From assembly GCA_947626305.1 (NCBI GenBank), contig CANQRP010000003.1, positions 1 to 50,208 of the forward strand: 50,208 nucleotides of DNA. The letters run 5' to 3'. The stretch is from an uncultured Clostridia bacterium (GTDB taxonomy: Bacteria; Bacillota; Clostridia; Christensenellales; Borkfalkiaceae). The first letter of the stretch is position 1. The number at the start of each line of letters is the position of its first letter. Positions 42,073 through 50,136 of this stretch are shown piece by piece. A program made the translations under genes and the position numbers. Under the pieces are notes generated by a model. The model did not search any database. It was not told where the DNA came from and saw only the letters and a program-made list of their open reading frames with translations.

Positions 42073-44420
42073 AGAAACATCACATTCGCTTGGAACTCGA
42101 TAAAATTCTTGCGGCGGCATCCGCCTACGCTTCTCTCGAGGGCGGGCGGCAGGCGGTACTTGCGCTCGAACCCGTTACGGACCTCGCCGAAGCGCGCCGC
42201 ATCCTCGCGCTCACGGGGGAGGCGGTGGAACTTCTGTTCCGCCTCGGCGCGGGCAAGGTGGAGTACTTCCCCCCCCTCGGCGACAGTCTGGAACGCGCCG
42301 AAAAGCGGGCGACGCTTTCCTGCAAGGAACTCACCGACGTCGCGCTCCTGCTTCGCGCCGCGCGGGTGTGTCACAATTCGGTGCATTCCCTTGCGGATGA
42401 GACCGTCTCGGGGATGAAAGAACTCACGGGGCGGCTCGTCTACGACAAGAGGTTAGAGGAGGAGATCGGCGAGAAGATCGTGGGGGAAAACGAGGTCGCC
42501 GACCGTGCCAGCGAAGCGCTTTCCGCCATTCGCCGCGAGATCAGGCTCTTGAACGACCGCATCCGCGCCCGTCTTTCGGAGTATCTTGTGGGCGAGGAGA
42601 GCAAATATTTGCAGGACGCCGTGATCACGATGCGGGGAGACCGCTATGTCATCCCCGTCAAAGTGGAATATAAGCGGAGCGTCAAGGGCTTTATCCACGA
42701 CCGCTCCCAAACGGGGCAAACGGTGTTCGTCGAGCCGGAGGAAGTGCTCGAAATGAACAACGAGCTCCGCTCCCTCATCATCGACGAGCAGGAGGAGGTC
42801 GAGCGCATCCTGAGCGAGCTCTCCCACGCGGTCGGCGCCATGCGGGAGAGCCTCGAACGCGACGTCGCGCTTCTCTCGGAGACGGACAGCTACTATGCCC
42901 GCGCGGAGTATGCCTATCACCTGCACTGCGTCAAGCCGGAACTGAGCGGTCGCGGGGTGGTGAAGATCGTCAAAGGGCGGCATCCGCTGCTCGATCAAAA
43001 GACGGCGGTGCCCGTCTCCGTCTCGGTGGGGGAGACGCAATCCTTCCTCCTCATCAGCGGCGCGAACACGGGCGGCAAAACGGTAACACTCAAAATGTGC
43101 GGGCTCTTCTGCCTGATGGCGGCGTGCGGCATGTTCGTTCCCGCCGCCGAAGGCACCCGCCTCTCGGTGTTCGAAAACGTGTTCTGCGACGTGGGCGACA
43201 GCCAATCCATCGAGGAAAATCTGTCCACTTTCTCTTCCCATGTATTGAATTTGAAGGAGATTTGCGAGCAGGCGGGGAAGAACAGTTTTGTGCTCATCGA
43301 CGAGCCGGGCGGCGGCACCGACCCGGAGGAGGGGCAGGCGCTCGCCCGCGCGGTGCTCGTGCACCTGCTCAAAAAAGGGTGCCGCGGCATCGTCACCACC
43401 CACTATTCCGCCCTCAAAGAATTCGCCTTCGAAACGGAGGGCGTTGAGAACGGCTGTATGGAATTCGACGGCGCAAGCCTGCGTCCGCTCTTCCGCTTGA
43501 AGATCGGGCTTCCCGGTCCCAGCAACGCCCTGCTCATCTGTTCCCGCTTGGGGCTTTCCGAGGACATCATCGAGGAGGCGCGGGGGCATCTTTCGGACGG
43601 TGCGCGCGCATTCGAACACACGGTCCGCGCGGCGGAGGAGAGCAGGGTGCGCTCCGAGGCGCTCCTCTCGGAGACGGAGGAACTCAAAAAAGAGTGGGAA
43701 GTCCGTCTTTCCGCGCTCGAAAAAGAGGAGGCGCAGCTGAAAAAGGAGCGCGAAAAATTGCAACTCACCTCCCGTGCGGAGGCAAAGCGCATCGTCGCCG
43801 CCCGCACGGCGGAGGCGGAAGAGCTGCTCGCACAGATCGAGGACATCTTCAAAAAGGAATTCGTGGAGGAGGGGGATCTCATCAAGGCGAGGACCCTCAA
43901 AAACAAGATCGCCGATCTCACCCTCGAGGAGGAAGAGGAAAAGACGCGCGCCCTGCCCGTCGACCCCGCCTCGCTCAAAGAGGGGGACAGAGTATACCTC
44001 AAAAGCATGGACGCGGAGGGAACGGTGCTCTCCCTGCGCAGGGAAAAGGGAGTTGCGGAGGTCAAGTGCGGCTCCATTCAGGCGCGCGTCAGGATCTCCG
44101 ATCTCTTTTTGCCCGTTCGCAAGCGGGAGGAGGCGACGTCCGTCAAAGTGACCCGCGACCTCAAAGACCGCGCCACTCTCCCCCGCGAGTGCAACGTCAT
44201 CGGCATGACGGTAAGCGACGCGCTTGCCGAGGTGGAGGCGTTTTTGGACAGCGCGCTTCTGCAAAACATGTCCGAAGTGCGCATCGTGCACGGCATGGGC
44301 ACGGGCGCGCTGCGGAAGGCGGTGGGCGAGTATCTGCGTAAGCACAAGCGGGTGGAAAGTTTTCGTCTCGGCAAGTACGGCGAGGGCGAATCGGGCGTGA
44401 CGATCGTAATACTCAAATAA
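42069..44420 (+). CDS. mutS2: Endonuclease MutS2
   Basis: 783 residues. MutS-type core and clamp, then the ATPase with Walker A GANTGGKT near residue 335, LIDEPGGGTDPEEG (Walker B), a long coiled coil with KOW-like part, and a C-terminal Smr nuclease domain (VIGMTVSDALAEVEAFLD, VRIVHGMGTGALR). It lacks the N-terminal mismatch-recognition domain, as all MutS2 do. Roles reported for the family are suppression of recombination and splitting of collided ribosomes. It is the last gene of the uvrC-hprK-U32 run; repeat copy D begins three bases after its stop. Confidence 0.96.
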   Translation: MKKHHIRLELDKILAAASAYASLEGGRQAVLALEPVTDLAEARRILALTGEAVELLFRLGAGKVEYFPPLGDSLERAEKRATLSCKELTDVALLLRAARVCHNSVHSLADETVSGMKELTGRLVYDKRLEEEIGEKIVGENEVADRASEALSAIRREIRLLNDRIRARLSEYLVGEESKYLQDAVITMRGDRYVIPVKVEYKRSVKGFIHDRSQTGQTVFVEPEEVLEMNNELRSLIIDEQEEVERILSELSHAVGAMRESLERDVALLSETDSYYARAEYAYHLHCVKPELSGRGVVKIVKGRHPLLDQKTAVPVSVSVGETQSFLLISGANTGGKTVTLKMCGLFCLMAACGMFVPAAEGTRLSVFENVFCDVGDSQSIEENLSTFSSHVLNLKEICEQAGKNSFVLIDEPGGGTDPEEGQALARAVLVHLLKKGCRGIVTTHYSALKEFAFETEGVENGCMEFDGASLRPLFRLKIGLPGPSNALLICSRLGLSEDIIEEARGHLSDGARAFEHTVRAAEESRVRSEALLSETEELKKEWEVRLSALEKEEAQLKKEREKLQLTSRAEAKRIVAARTAEAEELLAQIEDIFKKEFVEEGDLIKARTLKNKIADLTLEEEEEKTRALPVDPASLKEGDRVYLKSMDAEGTVLSLRREKGVAEVKCGSIQARVRISDLFLPVRKREEATSVKVTRDLKDRATLPRECNVIGMTVSDALAEVEAFLDSALLQNMSEVRIVHGMGTGALRKAVGEYLRKHKRVESFRLGKYGEGESGVTIVILK

Positions 44421-44423
44421 TAG

Positions 44424-44648
44424 GTTCACGCGTTTCTTTTCTTCCTCCCCCCTTGCCCACCCCTTGAGGGGTGGGTGTCTCCGAAGGAGACGGAAGGGGT
44501 GTCGTTCGAAAAGAAACGCCGTGAGGAAACGTGCTTTCTACATCAACCGAGTCACTCTCTCATTCGCTCGGCTTGAACACTAAGCCGTAAGTGTGCGGCA
44601 AATGTTGTGCGCTTATGGAAAATGGCGATTTTCCAACGCGCAGTGATT
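44424..44648 (+). repeat. Dispersed structured repeat, copy D
   Basis: Outer stem TTCACG-CGTTTCTTTTC (44425-44441) with GAAAAGAAACG-CCGTGA (44508-44525), followed by GGAAAC-GTGCTTTC, as in copy A. The loop carries a nested CACCCCTTGAGGGGTG palindrome. The second hairpin has changed to CGGCTT/AAGCCG (about 44569-44587). The right end, 40 bases at 44609-44648, matches the end of copy A (3817-3856) with only one difference: GGAAAATGGCGATTTTCC versus GGAAAATGACGATTTTCC. Confidence 0.8.
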
Positions 44649-44650
44649 GA

Positions 44651-44771
44651 GGATGAAACCCCCACCACCCGCTCCGCGGGAGCCTCCCCCTCGCAAGCGA
44701 AGGGTAGGCTTTGACCCTACCCCAACTTGTTGGGGGTGGCACGAACGAAGTGAGTGACGGGTGGGGGTATC
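44651..44771 (+). repeat. Second palindromic repeat with ACCCCCACCACCCG ends
   Basis: Arms ACCCCCACCACCCG (44658-44671) and CGGGTGGGGGT (44759-44769) bracket internal hairpins: GCTCCGCGGGAGC, a TCGCAAGCGA-type stem, GGGTAGG/CCTACCC and CCCCAACTTGTTGGGG. It abuts copy D and does not encode a credible protein. The ACCACCC-type G-rich ends recall repeats common in gut Clostridia (recalled, not searched). Confidence 0.6.
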
Positions 44772-44788
44772 GCTTCGAAAGCAATCAT

Positions 44789-44817
44789 TTGGAGAGCACA
44801 AAAACCTGCGGTATAAT
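44789..44817 (+). promoter_or_regulatory. Promoter of the deacetylase gene
   Basis: TTGGAG (44789-44794), 17 bp, TATAAT (44812-44817), directly after the second repeat. Confidence 0.75.
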
Positions 44818-44862
44818 TCCTCCCGAGCGCTCATACAATGAAGGGAATTGTATGGGGGTGGC

Positions 44863-45567
44863 ATGAAAAAGCTCTCTGCGCGCGCGCTTGCCGCGCTGAC
44901 CAACGTCTTTCTCGTCTGCATCGTTCTTGCCGTGGGGGCGGTCTGCTTTTTGCCCGCCTCCCGCACTGCTTCCAACATTCGGGACCGCGTTTATTACCGC
45001 GGCAACAGCGAAAACGGCATTTCGCTCATGTTCAACGTATATTGGGGCACCGAAGAGGTCCTTCGCATCCTCGACATTCTGGACGGCTATAACGCCAAGG
45101 CGACCTTCTTTCTCGGCGGAAGTTGGGCGGACGACAATTCCGATTGCGTCAGAGAGATCGCTGCGCGGGGGCACGAGATCGGCTCGCACGGTTATTTTCA
45201 CCGCGAACACGACAAACTGAACTATGAGGGAAATTACGGCGAGATCAAGACGAGCGTCGACTTTCTCTCCCTCATCTCGGGAAAGGAGGTCCTGCTCTTC
45301 GCTCCGCCCTCCGGCGCCTATAACGAAAACACGGTGACTGCCGCCGAGCGGCTCGGGCTGAAAACGGTGATGTGGACCAAGGATACCGTGGATTGGCGGG
45401 ACAAGGACGCGGAACTTTGTTTTCGGCGCGCCACCAAGGACGCAAAGGGAGGAGACCTCATCCTCATGCACCCCATGGAGCACACGGCGGAAGCGCTGCC
45501 GAAGATCCTCGAATATTATCGGGTCAACGGCTTAAAACCCATTACGGTAGGCGAAAACATCGCATAG
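44863..45567 (+). CDS. Polysaccharide deacetylase family protein
   Basis: 234 residues with one N-terminal membrane helix (about 11-30) and an extracellular NodB-like deacetylase domain. Instead of the usual TFDDG the first motif reads LMFNVYWG, so the catalytic Asp pair is replaced, while the second motif HGYFHREH (metal His pair) and the later APPSGAY and LMHP motifs are kept. The nearest look is the SpoIIAB-independent PdaB/YlxY-type sporulation deacetylases, but the missing Asp makes activity uncertain. The start at 44863 follows GGGGGTGG; an upstream TTG is less likely. 24 bases before the M16 peptidase gene, so probably an operon, as the ylxY-mlpA pair of Bacillus. Confidence 0.85.
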   Translation: MKKLSARALAALTNVFLVCIVLAVGAVCFLPASRTASNIRDRVYYRGNSENGISLMFNVYWGTEEVLRILDILDGYNAKATFFLGGSWADDNSDCVREIAARGHEIGSHGYFHREHDKLNYEGNYGEIKTSVDFLSLISGKEVLLFAPPSGAYNENTVTAAERLGLKTVMWTKDTVDWRDKDAELCFRRATKDAKGGDLILMHPMEHTAEALPKILEYYRVNGLKPITVGENIA

Positions 45568-45591
45568 AGTTCTACATAAGGAGAAAAACAA

Positions 45592-46830
45592 ATGGTGACA
45601 ACAAAAACGATGAGCAACGGCATACGGGTGATCGTCAAGCGCATGGAAGGGCTGCTCTCCGTCACGATGGGGGTCCTTGTCGGCACCGGCGCCGCCTACG
45701 AGACGGACGCGGAGGACGGGATTTCCCACTTCATCGAACACATGCAGTTCAAGGGGACGGACAGGCATACCGCCTTCGAGCTCTCGGACGCCTTCGACGC
45801 GCTCGGCGCGCAGGTCAACGCCTTTACCGGCAAAGATATGACCTGCTACTACGCCAAGTCCACGAGCGACCATGCCGCCGAGTCCTTTGCGCTCCTTGCC
45901 GAACTCTTCCTCGATTCCACCTTCCCCGAAGAGGAGATGAAACGGGAGAAAGGGGTCGTCGTCGAAGAGATCAACATGGATGAAGATTCCCCCGAGGACC
46001 TCTGTCTCGACCTGCTTGCCCGCGCCGCATACGGCAACCGCGGCTACGGCAGAAATATTTTGGGTCCCGCGACCAACGTCAAGGGTTTCACGCGCGAGCA
46101 GCTCTTTGCCTACAAAAAAGAGCGTTATTGCCCGCAGAACATCGTCGTCTCCTTTGCGGGGAACATCGAGCCCTCCCTCGCTTTGGAGCTCACGGAGCGG
46201 TATTTCGGCGGCATGCGGCAGTGCGAATTCCCCCGCAGGACCCCGCCCACGGAGCGGGAAAAGGACAACCTGTTCCGCAAAAAGTCCATCGAGCAGGCGC
46301 ACTTCGCCTTTGCCTTTCCCGCGATCGCGCGCGACGACCCCGCCTTTGCGGCAACGCAGGTGATGAATGCGATTTTGGGGGGCGGCATGAGTTCCCGCCT
46401 CTTCAAGAAGGTGCGTGAGGAGCTCGGACTTGCCTACTCCGTCTATTCCTACTCCTCGCACTACGAAAAGACGGGGCTGTTCACGGTGTATGCGGGGGTG
46501 AGCCCGCAAAAGGCGGAGGAGGCTGCCGCGGCGGTCGTCTCCGTGATCGAAGAATTCAAGGCAAACGGGGTCACGGAAGAGGAATTTCTGCGCGGCAGGG
46601 AGCAGCTCAGATCGGGCAACATCTTCGCGCAGGAGAACACCTCTTCGCAGATGCTCCTCTACGGCAAACAGCTCCTCTACAAAAACGAAGTGTACGACTT
46701 CGAAAAACGCATGGAGGAGATCTCCGCGCTCTGTCTCGACGACATCCGTGCGGCGATCGCGCAGAATTTCGATTTCGAACGGGCGAGCGTCGCCTCGGTG
46801 GGCAATCTCGAGCGGGGCATCCGTCTATGA
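45592..46830 (+). CDS. M16-family zinc peptidase
   Basis: 412 residues of the M16B processing-peptidase family (Bacillus MlpA/YmxG type). The inverted zinc motif HFIEH (H46, E49, H50) and the third ligand in the EEINMDEDSPEDL segment (E126) are present. The second, non-catalytic half follows from about residue 215, with GGGMSSRLFKKVREELGLAYSV. Cytosolic peptide degradation is the likely role. AAGGAGAAAAACAA precedes the ATG. It lies after the deacetylase gene, the same order as ylxY-mlpA in Bacillus, and overlaps the next gene by 4 bases. Confidence 0.94.
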   Translation: MVTTKTMSNGIRVIVKRMEGLLSVTMGVLVGTGAAYETDAEDGISHFIEHMQFKGTDRHTAFELSDAFDALGAQVNAFTGKDMTCYYAKSTSDHAAESFALLAELFLDSTFPEEEMKREKGVVVEEINMDEDSPEDLCLDLLARAAYGNRGYGRNILGPATNVKGFTREQLFAYKKERYCPQNIVVSFAGNIEPSLALELTERYFGGMRQCEFPRRTPPTEREKDNLFRKKSIEQAHFAFAFPAIARDDPAFAATQVMNAILGGGMSSRLFKKVREELGLAYSVYSYSSHYEKTGLFTVYAGVSPQKAEEAAAAVVSVIEEFKANGVTEEEFLRGREQLRSGNIFAQENTSSQMLLYGKQLLYKNEVYDFEKRMEEISALCLDDIRAAIAQNFDFERASVASVGNLERGIRL

Positions 46831-47336
46831 CCCACGCAGAGGGTTTCCCGCCCGTCTGCAACGGGGAGAGCGAACTTCTCATTTTGGGAAGTTTTCCCTC
46901 CGTCATGAGCCGTCGGGCGGAGTTCTATTACGGGAATCCGCAGAACCGTTTTTGGCGCACCGTATGCGGGTTTTTCGGCGAAGAGGTCCCTTCGGACAGG
47001 GAGGGCAAACAAGAATTTTTGCTTCGGCGCCGCATCGCGCTGTGGGACGTCGTGCTCTCCTGCGAGATTGAGGGCTCCGCAGATTCCTCCATCCGCAACG
47101 CCTGCGTCGCGGACATCCCCGCACTGCTCTCAAAGAGCTCCATCCGGCAAATTTTTTGCAACGGCGGAACGTCGTTTGCGCTGCTGGAAAAGCATTTCCC
47201 GCAACTTCTCCCCATCGCGAAAAAGTTGCCCTCCACCTCGCCCGCCAATCCGCGCTTTTCCGAGGCGGTTTGGCATAGCGCTTTGGAGGAATTCCGCATT
47301 TTCCGCACTTCGGGCAATTTTTCCGAAAGGGGTTGA
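46827..47336 (+). CDS. DNA-deoxyinosine glycosylase (UDG superfamily)
   Basis: 169 residues of the UDG fold, hypoxanthine-DNA-glycosylase-like (family 6). Motifs are LILGSFPSVMSRRAEFYYG (motif 1), NPQNRFW and LPSTSPAN (motif 2, DNA-intercalation side). It would remove deaminated bases such as hypoxanthine from DNA. The ATG overlaps the stop of the M16 gene. The stop codon lies inside the -35 box of the acpP promoter. The assignment within the UDG superfamily rests on these motifs; activity on uracil cannot be excluded. Confidence 0.87.
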   Translation: MTHAEGFPPVCNGESELLILGSFPSVMSRRAEFYYGNPQNRFWRTVCGFFGEEVPSDREGKQEFLLRRRIALWDVVLSCEIEGSADSSIRNACVADIPALLSKSSIRQIFCNGGTSFALLEKHFPQLLPIAKKLPSTSPANPRFSEAVWHSALEEFRIFRTSGNFSERG

Positions 47337-47361
47337 CATTTGCCGCGAATTACGTTACAAT
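47333..47361 (+). promoter_or_regulatory. Promoter of acpP
   Basis: TTGACA (47333-47338), 17 bp, TACAAT (47356-47361); the stop codon of the glycosylase gene lies inside the -35 box. Confidence 0.88.
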
Positions 47362-47399
47362 AAGAAAAAAAGGACCGCTTTGCGGCTATGGAGGACGAT

Positions 47400-47627
47400 A
47401 TGTTGGAAAAAGTATGCAAGATGCTCGGCGAGCACCTCGGCATTGCGCCCGAGAGCATCCGCCCCGAGCAGAAGATCGTAGAAGATCTGAATGCGGATTC
47501 TCTCGACGTCGTGGAACTCATGATGGCGCTCGAAGAGGAGTACGGCATCACCTTGCCCGAAGAGGAAATGGAAAACATCAAAACGGTGCAAGACGTAGCG
47601 GACATGATGGAACGCATCACAAAATAA
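47400..47627 (+). CDS. acpP: Acyl carrier protein
   Basis: 75-residue four-helix carrier for fatty-acid synthesis. The phosphopantetheine serine lies in NADSLDVVELMMALEEEYG. The start at 47400 was chosen because GGAGG lies 5 bases before it, which itself covers the upstream in-frame ATG at 47388. Not next to other fab genes; it has its own promoter and a strong terminator. A neighbouring PPTase or rnc gene, often seen near acpP, is absent. Confidence 0.96.
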   Translation: MLEKVCKMLGEHLGIAPESIRPEQKIVEDLNADSLDVVELMMALEEEYGITLPEEEMENIKTVQDVADMMERITK

Positions 47628-47636
47628 AACGCAGAG

Positions 47637-47668
47637 AAAAAGGGTCTCCCGCGCGGGGGACCTTTTTG
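47637..47668 (+). terminator. Terminator after acpP
   Basis: AAAAAGG-TCTCCC / GGGGGA-CCTTTTT followed by GTTTT: a stem with A and T tracts that can work in both directions. Confidence 0.9.
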
Positions 47669-47729
47669 TTTTCGCATTCGCCGCCCGCCCGGACTTTACC
47701 GCCCACGGACTTTACCGCATGCTCGGAAC

Positions 47730-47775
47730 TTCGCCGCCCGCCCCGCGCTTTTGCCGCGGGGCGGGCGGCGTCTTT
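47730..47775. terminator. Large GC hairpin before the STAS promoter
   Basis: CGCCGCCCGCCCCGCG / CGCGGGGCGGGCGGCG around TTTTGC. It is followed by TCTTTCC. It probably insulates the STAS operon from acpP. Confidence 0.6.
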
Positions 47776-47816
47776 CCGAAAAGGCGAAAAAATGTCGAAA
47801 AATGCCCGTTCGTCCT

Positions 47817-47845
47817 TTGCTTTTTTTCGTTGTCCGTGTTATAAT
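47817..47845 (+). promoter_or_regulatory. Promoter of the STAS-phosphatase operon
   Basis: TTGCTT (47817-47822), 17 bp, TATAAT (47840-47845). Confidence 0.85.
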
Positions 47846-47886
47846 GAAACAGAGTCCGCAGAATGATCTGCGGAGAGGAGCCGCCC

Positions 47887-48183
47887 ATGGAAATCAACAA
47901 AATCACCGACGGAAACGCCGTCATGCTCTCGATCGTCGGCAGACTCGATGCGCTCTCCGCGCCCGCGCTCGCCGCGGCGGTGGGAGAAGTGTCCGACAAT
48001 TGCGACCTTGTGCTCGATCTCGAGGGGCTCGAATATGTCTCCTCCGCGGGGCTGAGGGAACTCGCCCGTGCGCGTTTGAAAATATCCGAAAGAGGCAGTT
48101 TTACCGTTGTGCATGTGCCGGAGACCGTCGCCGACGTCCTCCGCATGACCGGACTTTACGAGAGGTTGAACATATTGGCATGA
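47887..48183 (+). CDS. STAS-domain anti-anti-sigma factor
   Basis: 98 residues, one STAS domain of the SpoIIAA/RsbV type. The phosphorylatable serine is S52 or S53 in the motif YVSSAGLREL. In partner switching the dephosphorylated form binds the anti-sigma kinase and frees a sigma factor. GAGAGGAG lies before the ATG. It overlaps the next gene by 4 bases (ATGA). That gene encodes both a phosphatase domain that could dephosphorylate it and a kinase-like domain that could phosphorylate or bind it. No sigma factor gene is in the window. Confidence 0.92.
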   Translation: MEINKITDGNAVMLSIVGRLDALSAPALAAAVGEVSDNCDLVLDLEGLEYVSSAGLRELARARLKISERGSFTVVHVPETVADVLRMTGLYERLNILA

Positions 48184-49691
48184 AACAGAAACGCAGATCG
48201 CTATTTTCTCCGTTGGCGCTTTTCTTCCTCCTTCTCGCGCTCGCCGTCATCGTCTACGGCGTCGTGCGCTATTTCGTTGCGGTGCAGGCGTGGAGCTTCG
48301 ACCGCGACGCATTGTTCCGTGTGCTTTGGGAAGTTCTGCCCGCCATCGTCGTGCTTGCGGCAGTCGGGCTGTTCGCTCTGATCTATTGTGCCGCCCGCAT
48401 CTTAAAACCGGTCAAAAAATTGCGCCTTCGCGCTTCGGAGACCGCAAAGCGGATCGCAGACCGTGAAGAGGCGCCCGTCGCGTTCGGCGCGGGTTGCATC
48501 GGCGCGCTCTCCGAAACACTCGAAAAAGAGGAGGGGAAACTCGCGCAACTTTTTGTAAAGACCGCGCACGAGACGGACGCCGAGGCGACGGAGCGGGAAC
48601 GGCTCGCCGCCGCCCTTCGCATTCTGACCGAAGTCTCCCCCGAAAAGCGCACCCTCGAATCTCTCACCTACGGCGTGCAGATCGACATCGCGCGCGCCGC
48701 GGAAGTCGGCGCCGACTTCTGCGACTGCTTTGCGCCGGATAAGCGGCGGGTCTTTCTTGCCGTCGGCGATGTGTGGGAGAGAGGACTTCCCGCCGCCCTC
48801 TTTGTTGCGGGGCTCTTGCGGGAACTGAGGGAAAAACTCGTGGCGGGCAGCACCCCCGCCGAGGCGCTCTCGGCGCTCAACGCGAGCGCGCTCACAAGAG
48901 AGGACGGTATGGCGGCAACGCTCTTCTGCGCCGTATTCGACAGCATCTCGGGCGAATTGCGCTATGCGAACGCAGGGCATCTTCCGCCCGTCATCGCGGG
49001 GGAGAGATCGGGCTTCCTCCGCATGCGCGCAGGCGTTCCCATCGGGCTGTTTGCCGACGCGCAATTCACCGACGAACTGTGCAGGTTGTTGCCCGGTCAG
49101 GGACTGATCGTGTATACGGACGGCGTTGTCAACGCCCATAACGGCACCGAATATTTCGGCTACGAGCGGCTGCTGTCGGCAGTGGGGGAGCACTACGGGA
49201 GCGGGCTCACGGCAGACACCGCCGCGGACGGCGTGATGGACGCGGTGAACGAGTTCGGCAACAGCGGAGACGACCGTGCGGTTTTGGCGCTGTACTTCCC
49301 CGCCGGCGTGCAGCGGTTGCTTGCGCCTCAGCTCTCGGAACTCAACAAAATGCGGGAGCTTTTGGAGCATTGGCTGCAAAACGACCCCCGGAGGAAGAAC
49401 ATCGAACTTGCCTGCGAGGAGATCTTTACGAACATCGTCAACCACGGAGGCGCAAAGTCCATTCAGATCGCCTGCGAGAGGGAAGAGAGCAGTTTCGTCA
49501 TTCGCTTTACGGACGACGGCGAGCCCTTCGACCCCCTGCACGTGGAGGGCGGCGAAAAGGACCTCTACTCCCTGGCGGAAGGAGGTATGGGCGTCACGAT
49601 CATCCGGCGTATCGCGGGCGAGATCTTCTATCGCACCAAACAGAACATGAATGTGCTCACCGTGCGCTTCCCCGTGATCAAGGGGATCTGA
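48180..49691 (+). CDS. Membrane PP2C phosphatase fused to RsbW-type kinase
   Basis: 503 residues. Two membrane helices (about 10-32 and 48-72), a linker that may be HAMP-like (RILKPVKKLRLRASETAKRI region), then a SpoIIE/RsbU-type phosphatase domain (about 150-360: VGADFCDCF, VGDVWERGLPAALF, YANAGHLPP, GLIVYTDGVVNA). The end is a GHKL ATPase of the RsbW class (370-503: N box ELACEEIFTNIVNHGG, G1 FTDDGEPFDP, G2 GGMGVTII). It is thus phosphatase and kinase in one chain, paired with the STAS protein. It likely senses a signal outside the membrane. Whether the GHKL part is a kinase or only a binder is unknown. Confidence 0.88.
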   Translation: MKQKRRSLFSPLALFFLLLALAVIVYGVVRYFVAVQAWSFDRDALFRVLWEVLPAIVVLAAVGLFALIYCAARILKPVKKLRLRASETAKRIADREEAPVAFGAGCIGALSETLEKEEGKLAQLFVKTAHETDAEATERERLAAALRILTEVSPEKRTLESLTYGVQIDIARAAEVGADFCDCFAPDKRRVFLAVGDVWERGLPAALFVAGLLRELREKLVAGSTPAEALSALNASALTREDGMAATLFCAVFDSISGELRYANAGHLPPVIAGERSGFLRMRAGVPIGLFADAQFTDELCRLLPGQGLIVYTDGVVNAHNGTEYFGYERLLSAVGEHYGSGLTADTAADGVMDAVNEFGNSGDDRAVLALYFPAGVQRLLAPQLSELNKMRELLEHWLQNDPRRKNIELACEEIFTNIVNHGGAKSIQIACEREESSFVIRFTDDGEPFDPLHVEGGEKDLYSLAEGGMGVTIIRRIAGEIFYRTKQNMNVLTVRFPVIKGI

Positions 49692-49740
49692 GGCGAGACG
49701 GCGGCGGATAAATTTTCCTTGCAAAAGTCCCTTCGAGCGG

Positions 49741-49769
49741 TTGCCTTTTTCCGTCGGACCTGTTATAAT
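49741..49769 (+). promoter_or_regulatory. Promoter of the 6S-like RNA
   Basis: TTGCCT (49741-49746), 17 bp, TATAAT (49764-49769). Confidence 0.85.
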
Positions 49770-49775
49770 AAGAAC

Positions 49776-49958
49776 GACACCTGCGGTGTACGGAATTCGG
49801 AGACTGCGTGATCCACAATGTAATTTCGGGAGCCGACGTCGGGCGGACTGGGCAAGGTCTGCTATTTTGCGGAAAGACCGATGTCCGCGCGCACGGCACC
49901 CACCTGCGAGAAGCGGGTTAACCTTTTCCGAATTGCGGCACAGGCGGATGTCTTTTTT
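49776..49958 (+). ncRNA. ssrS: 6S RNA (ssrS) candidate
   Basis: About 183 bases, with a promoter and a T-run terminator but no coding sequence. The ends pair (GACA at 49776-49779 with TGTC at 49949-49952), the arms continue with AATTCGG (about 49794-49800) and CCGAATT (about 49928-49934), and the far part forms another stem (GCGGAC / GTCCGC and GGTCT / AGACC). Between them is a large open region holding GAGAAGC. A long rod with a central bubble is the known shape of 6S RNA, which mimics an open promoter and binds sigma-A RNA polymerase. No family model could be run. Confidence 0.65.
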
Positions 49959-50012
49959 TCTCGAAATTTACCGCCGAAGAAAAAATTTTTCGCATTCGGC
50001 TATAAAAATCGG

Positions 50013-50041
50013 TTGCAAGAACGCGGCGATTATGGTATAAT
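50013..50041 (+). promoter_or_regulatory. Promoter of tRNA-Glu
   Basis: TTGCAA (50013-50018), 17 bp, TATAAT (50036-50041). Between here and the tRNA is a roughly 90-base leader with the hairpins CGGC/GCCG and TCGATT/AATCGA. Confidence 0.88.
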
Positions 50042-50136
50042 CACAGAGCGATCGAGAGGTTGCATCGATTTTTGTTCGGCGGAAAAGCCGAGCGGGATCG
50101 GTCGATTTTCCCTTGGCGGAATCGAAAAAAATATAC

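Noticed and set aside
47388-47399. Earlier ATG for acpP
   Set aside because: This ATG overlaps the ribosome-binding site GGAGG of the start at 47400, which gives the normal ACP N-terminus.
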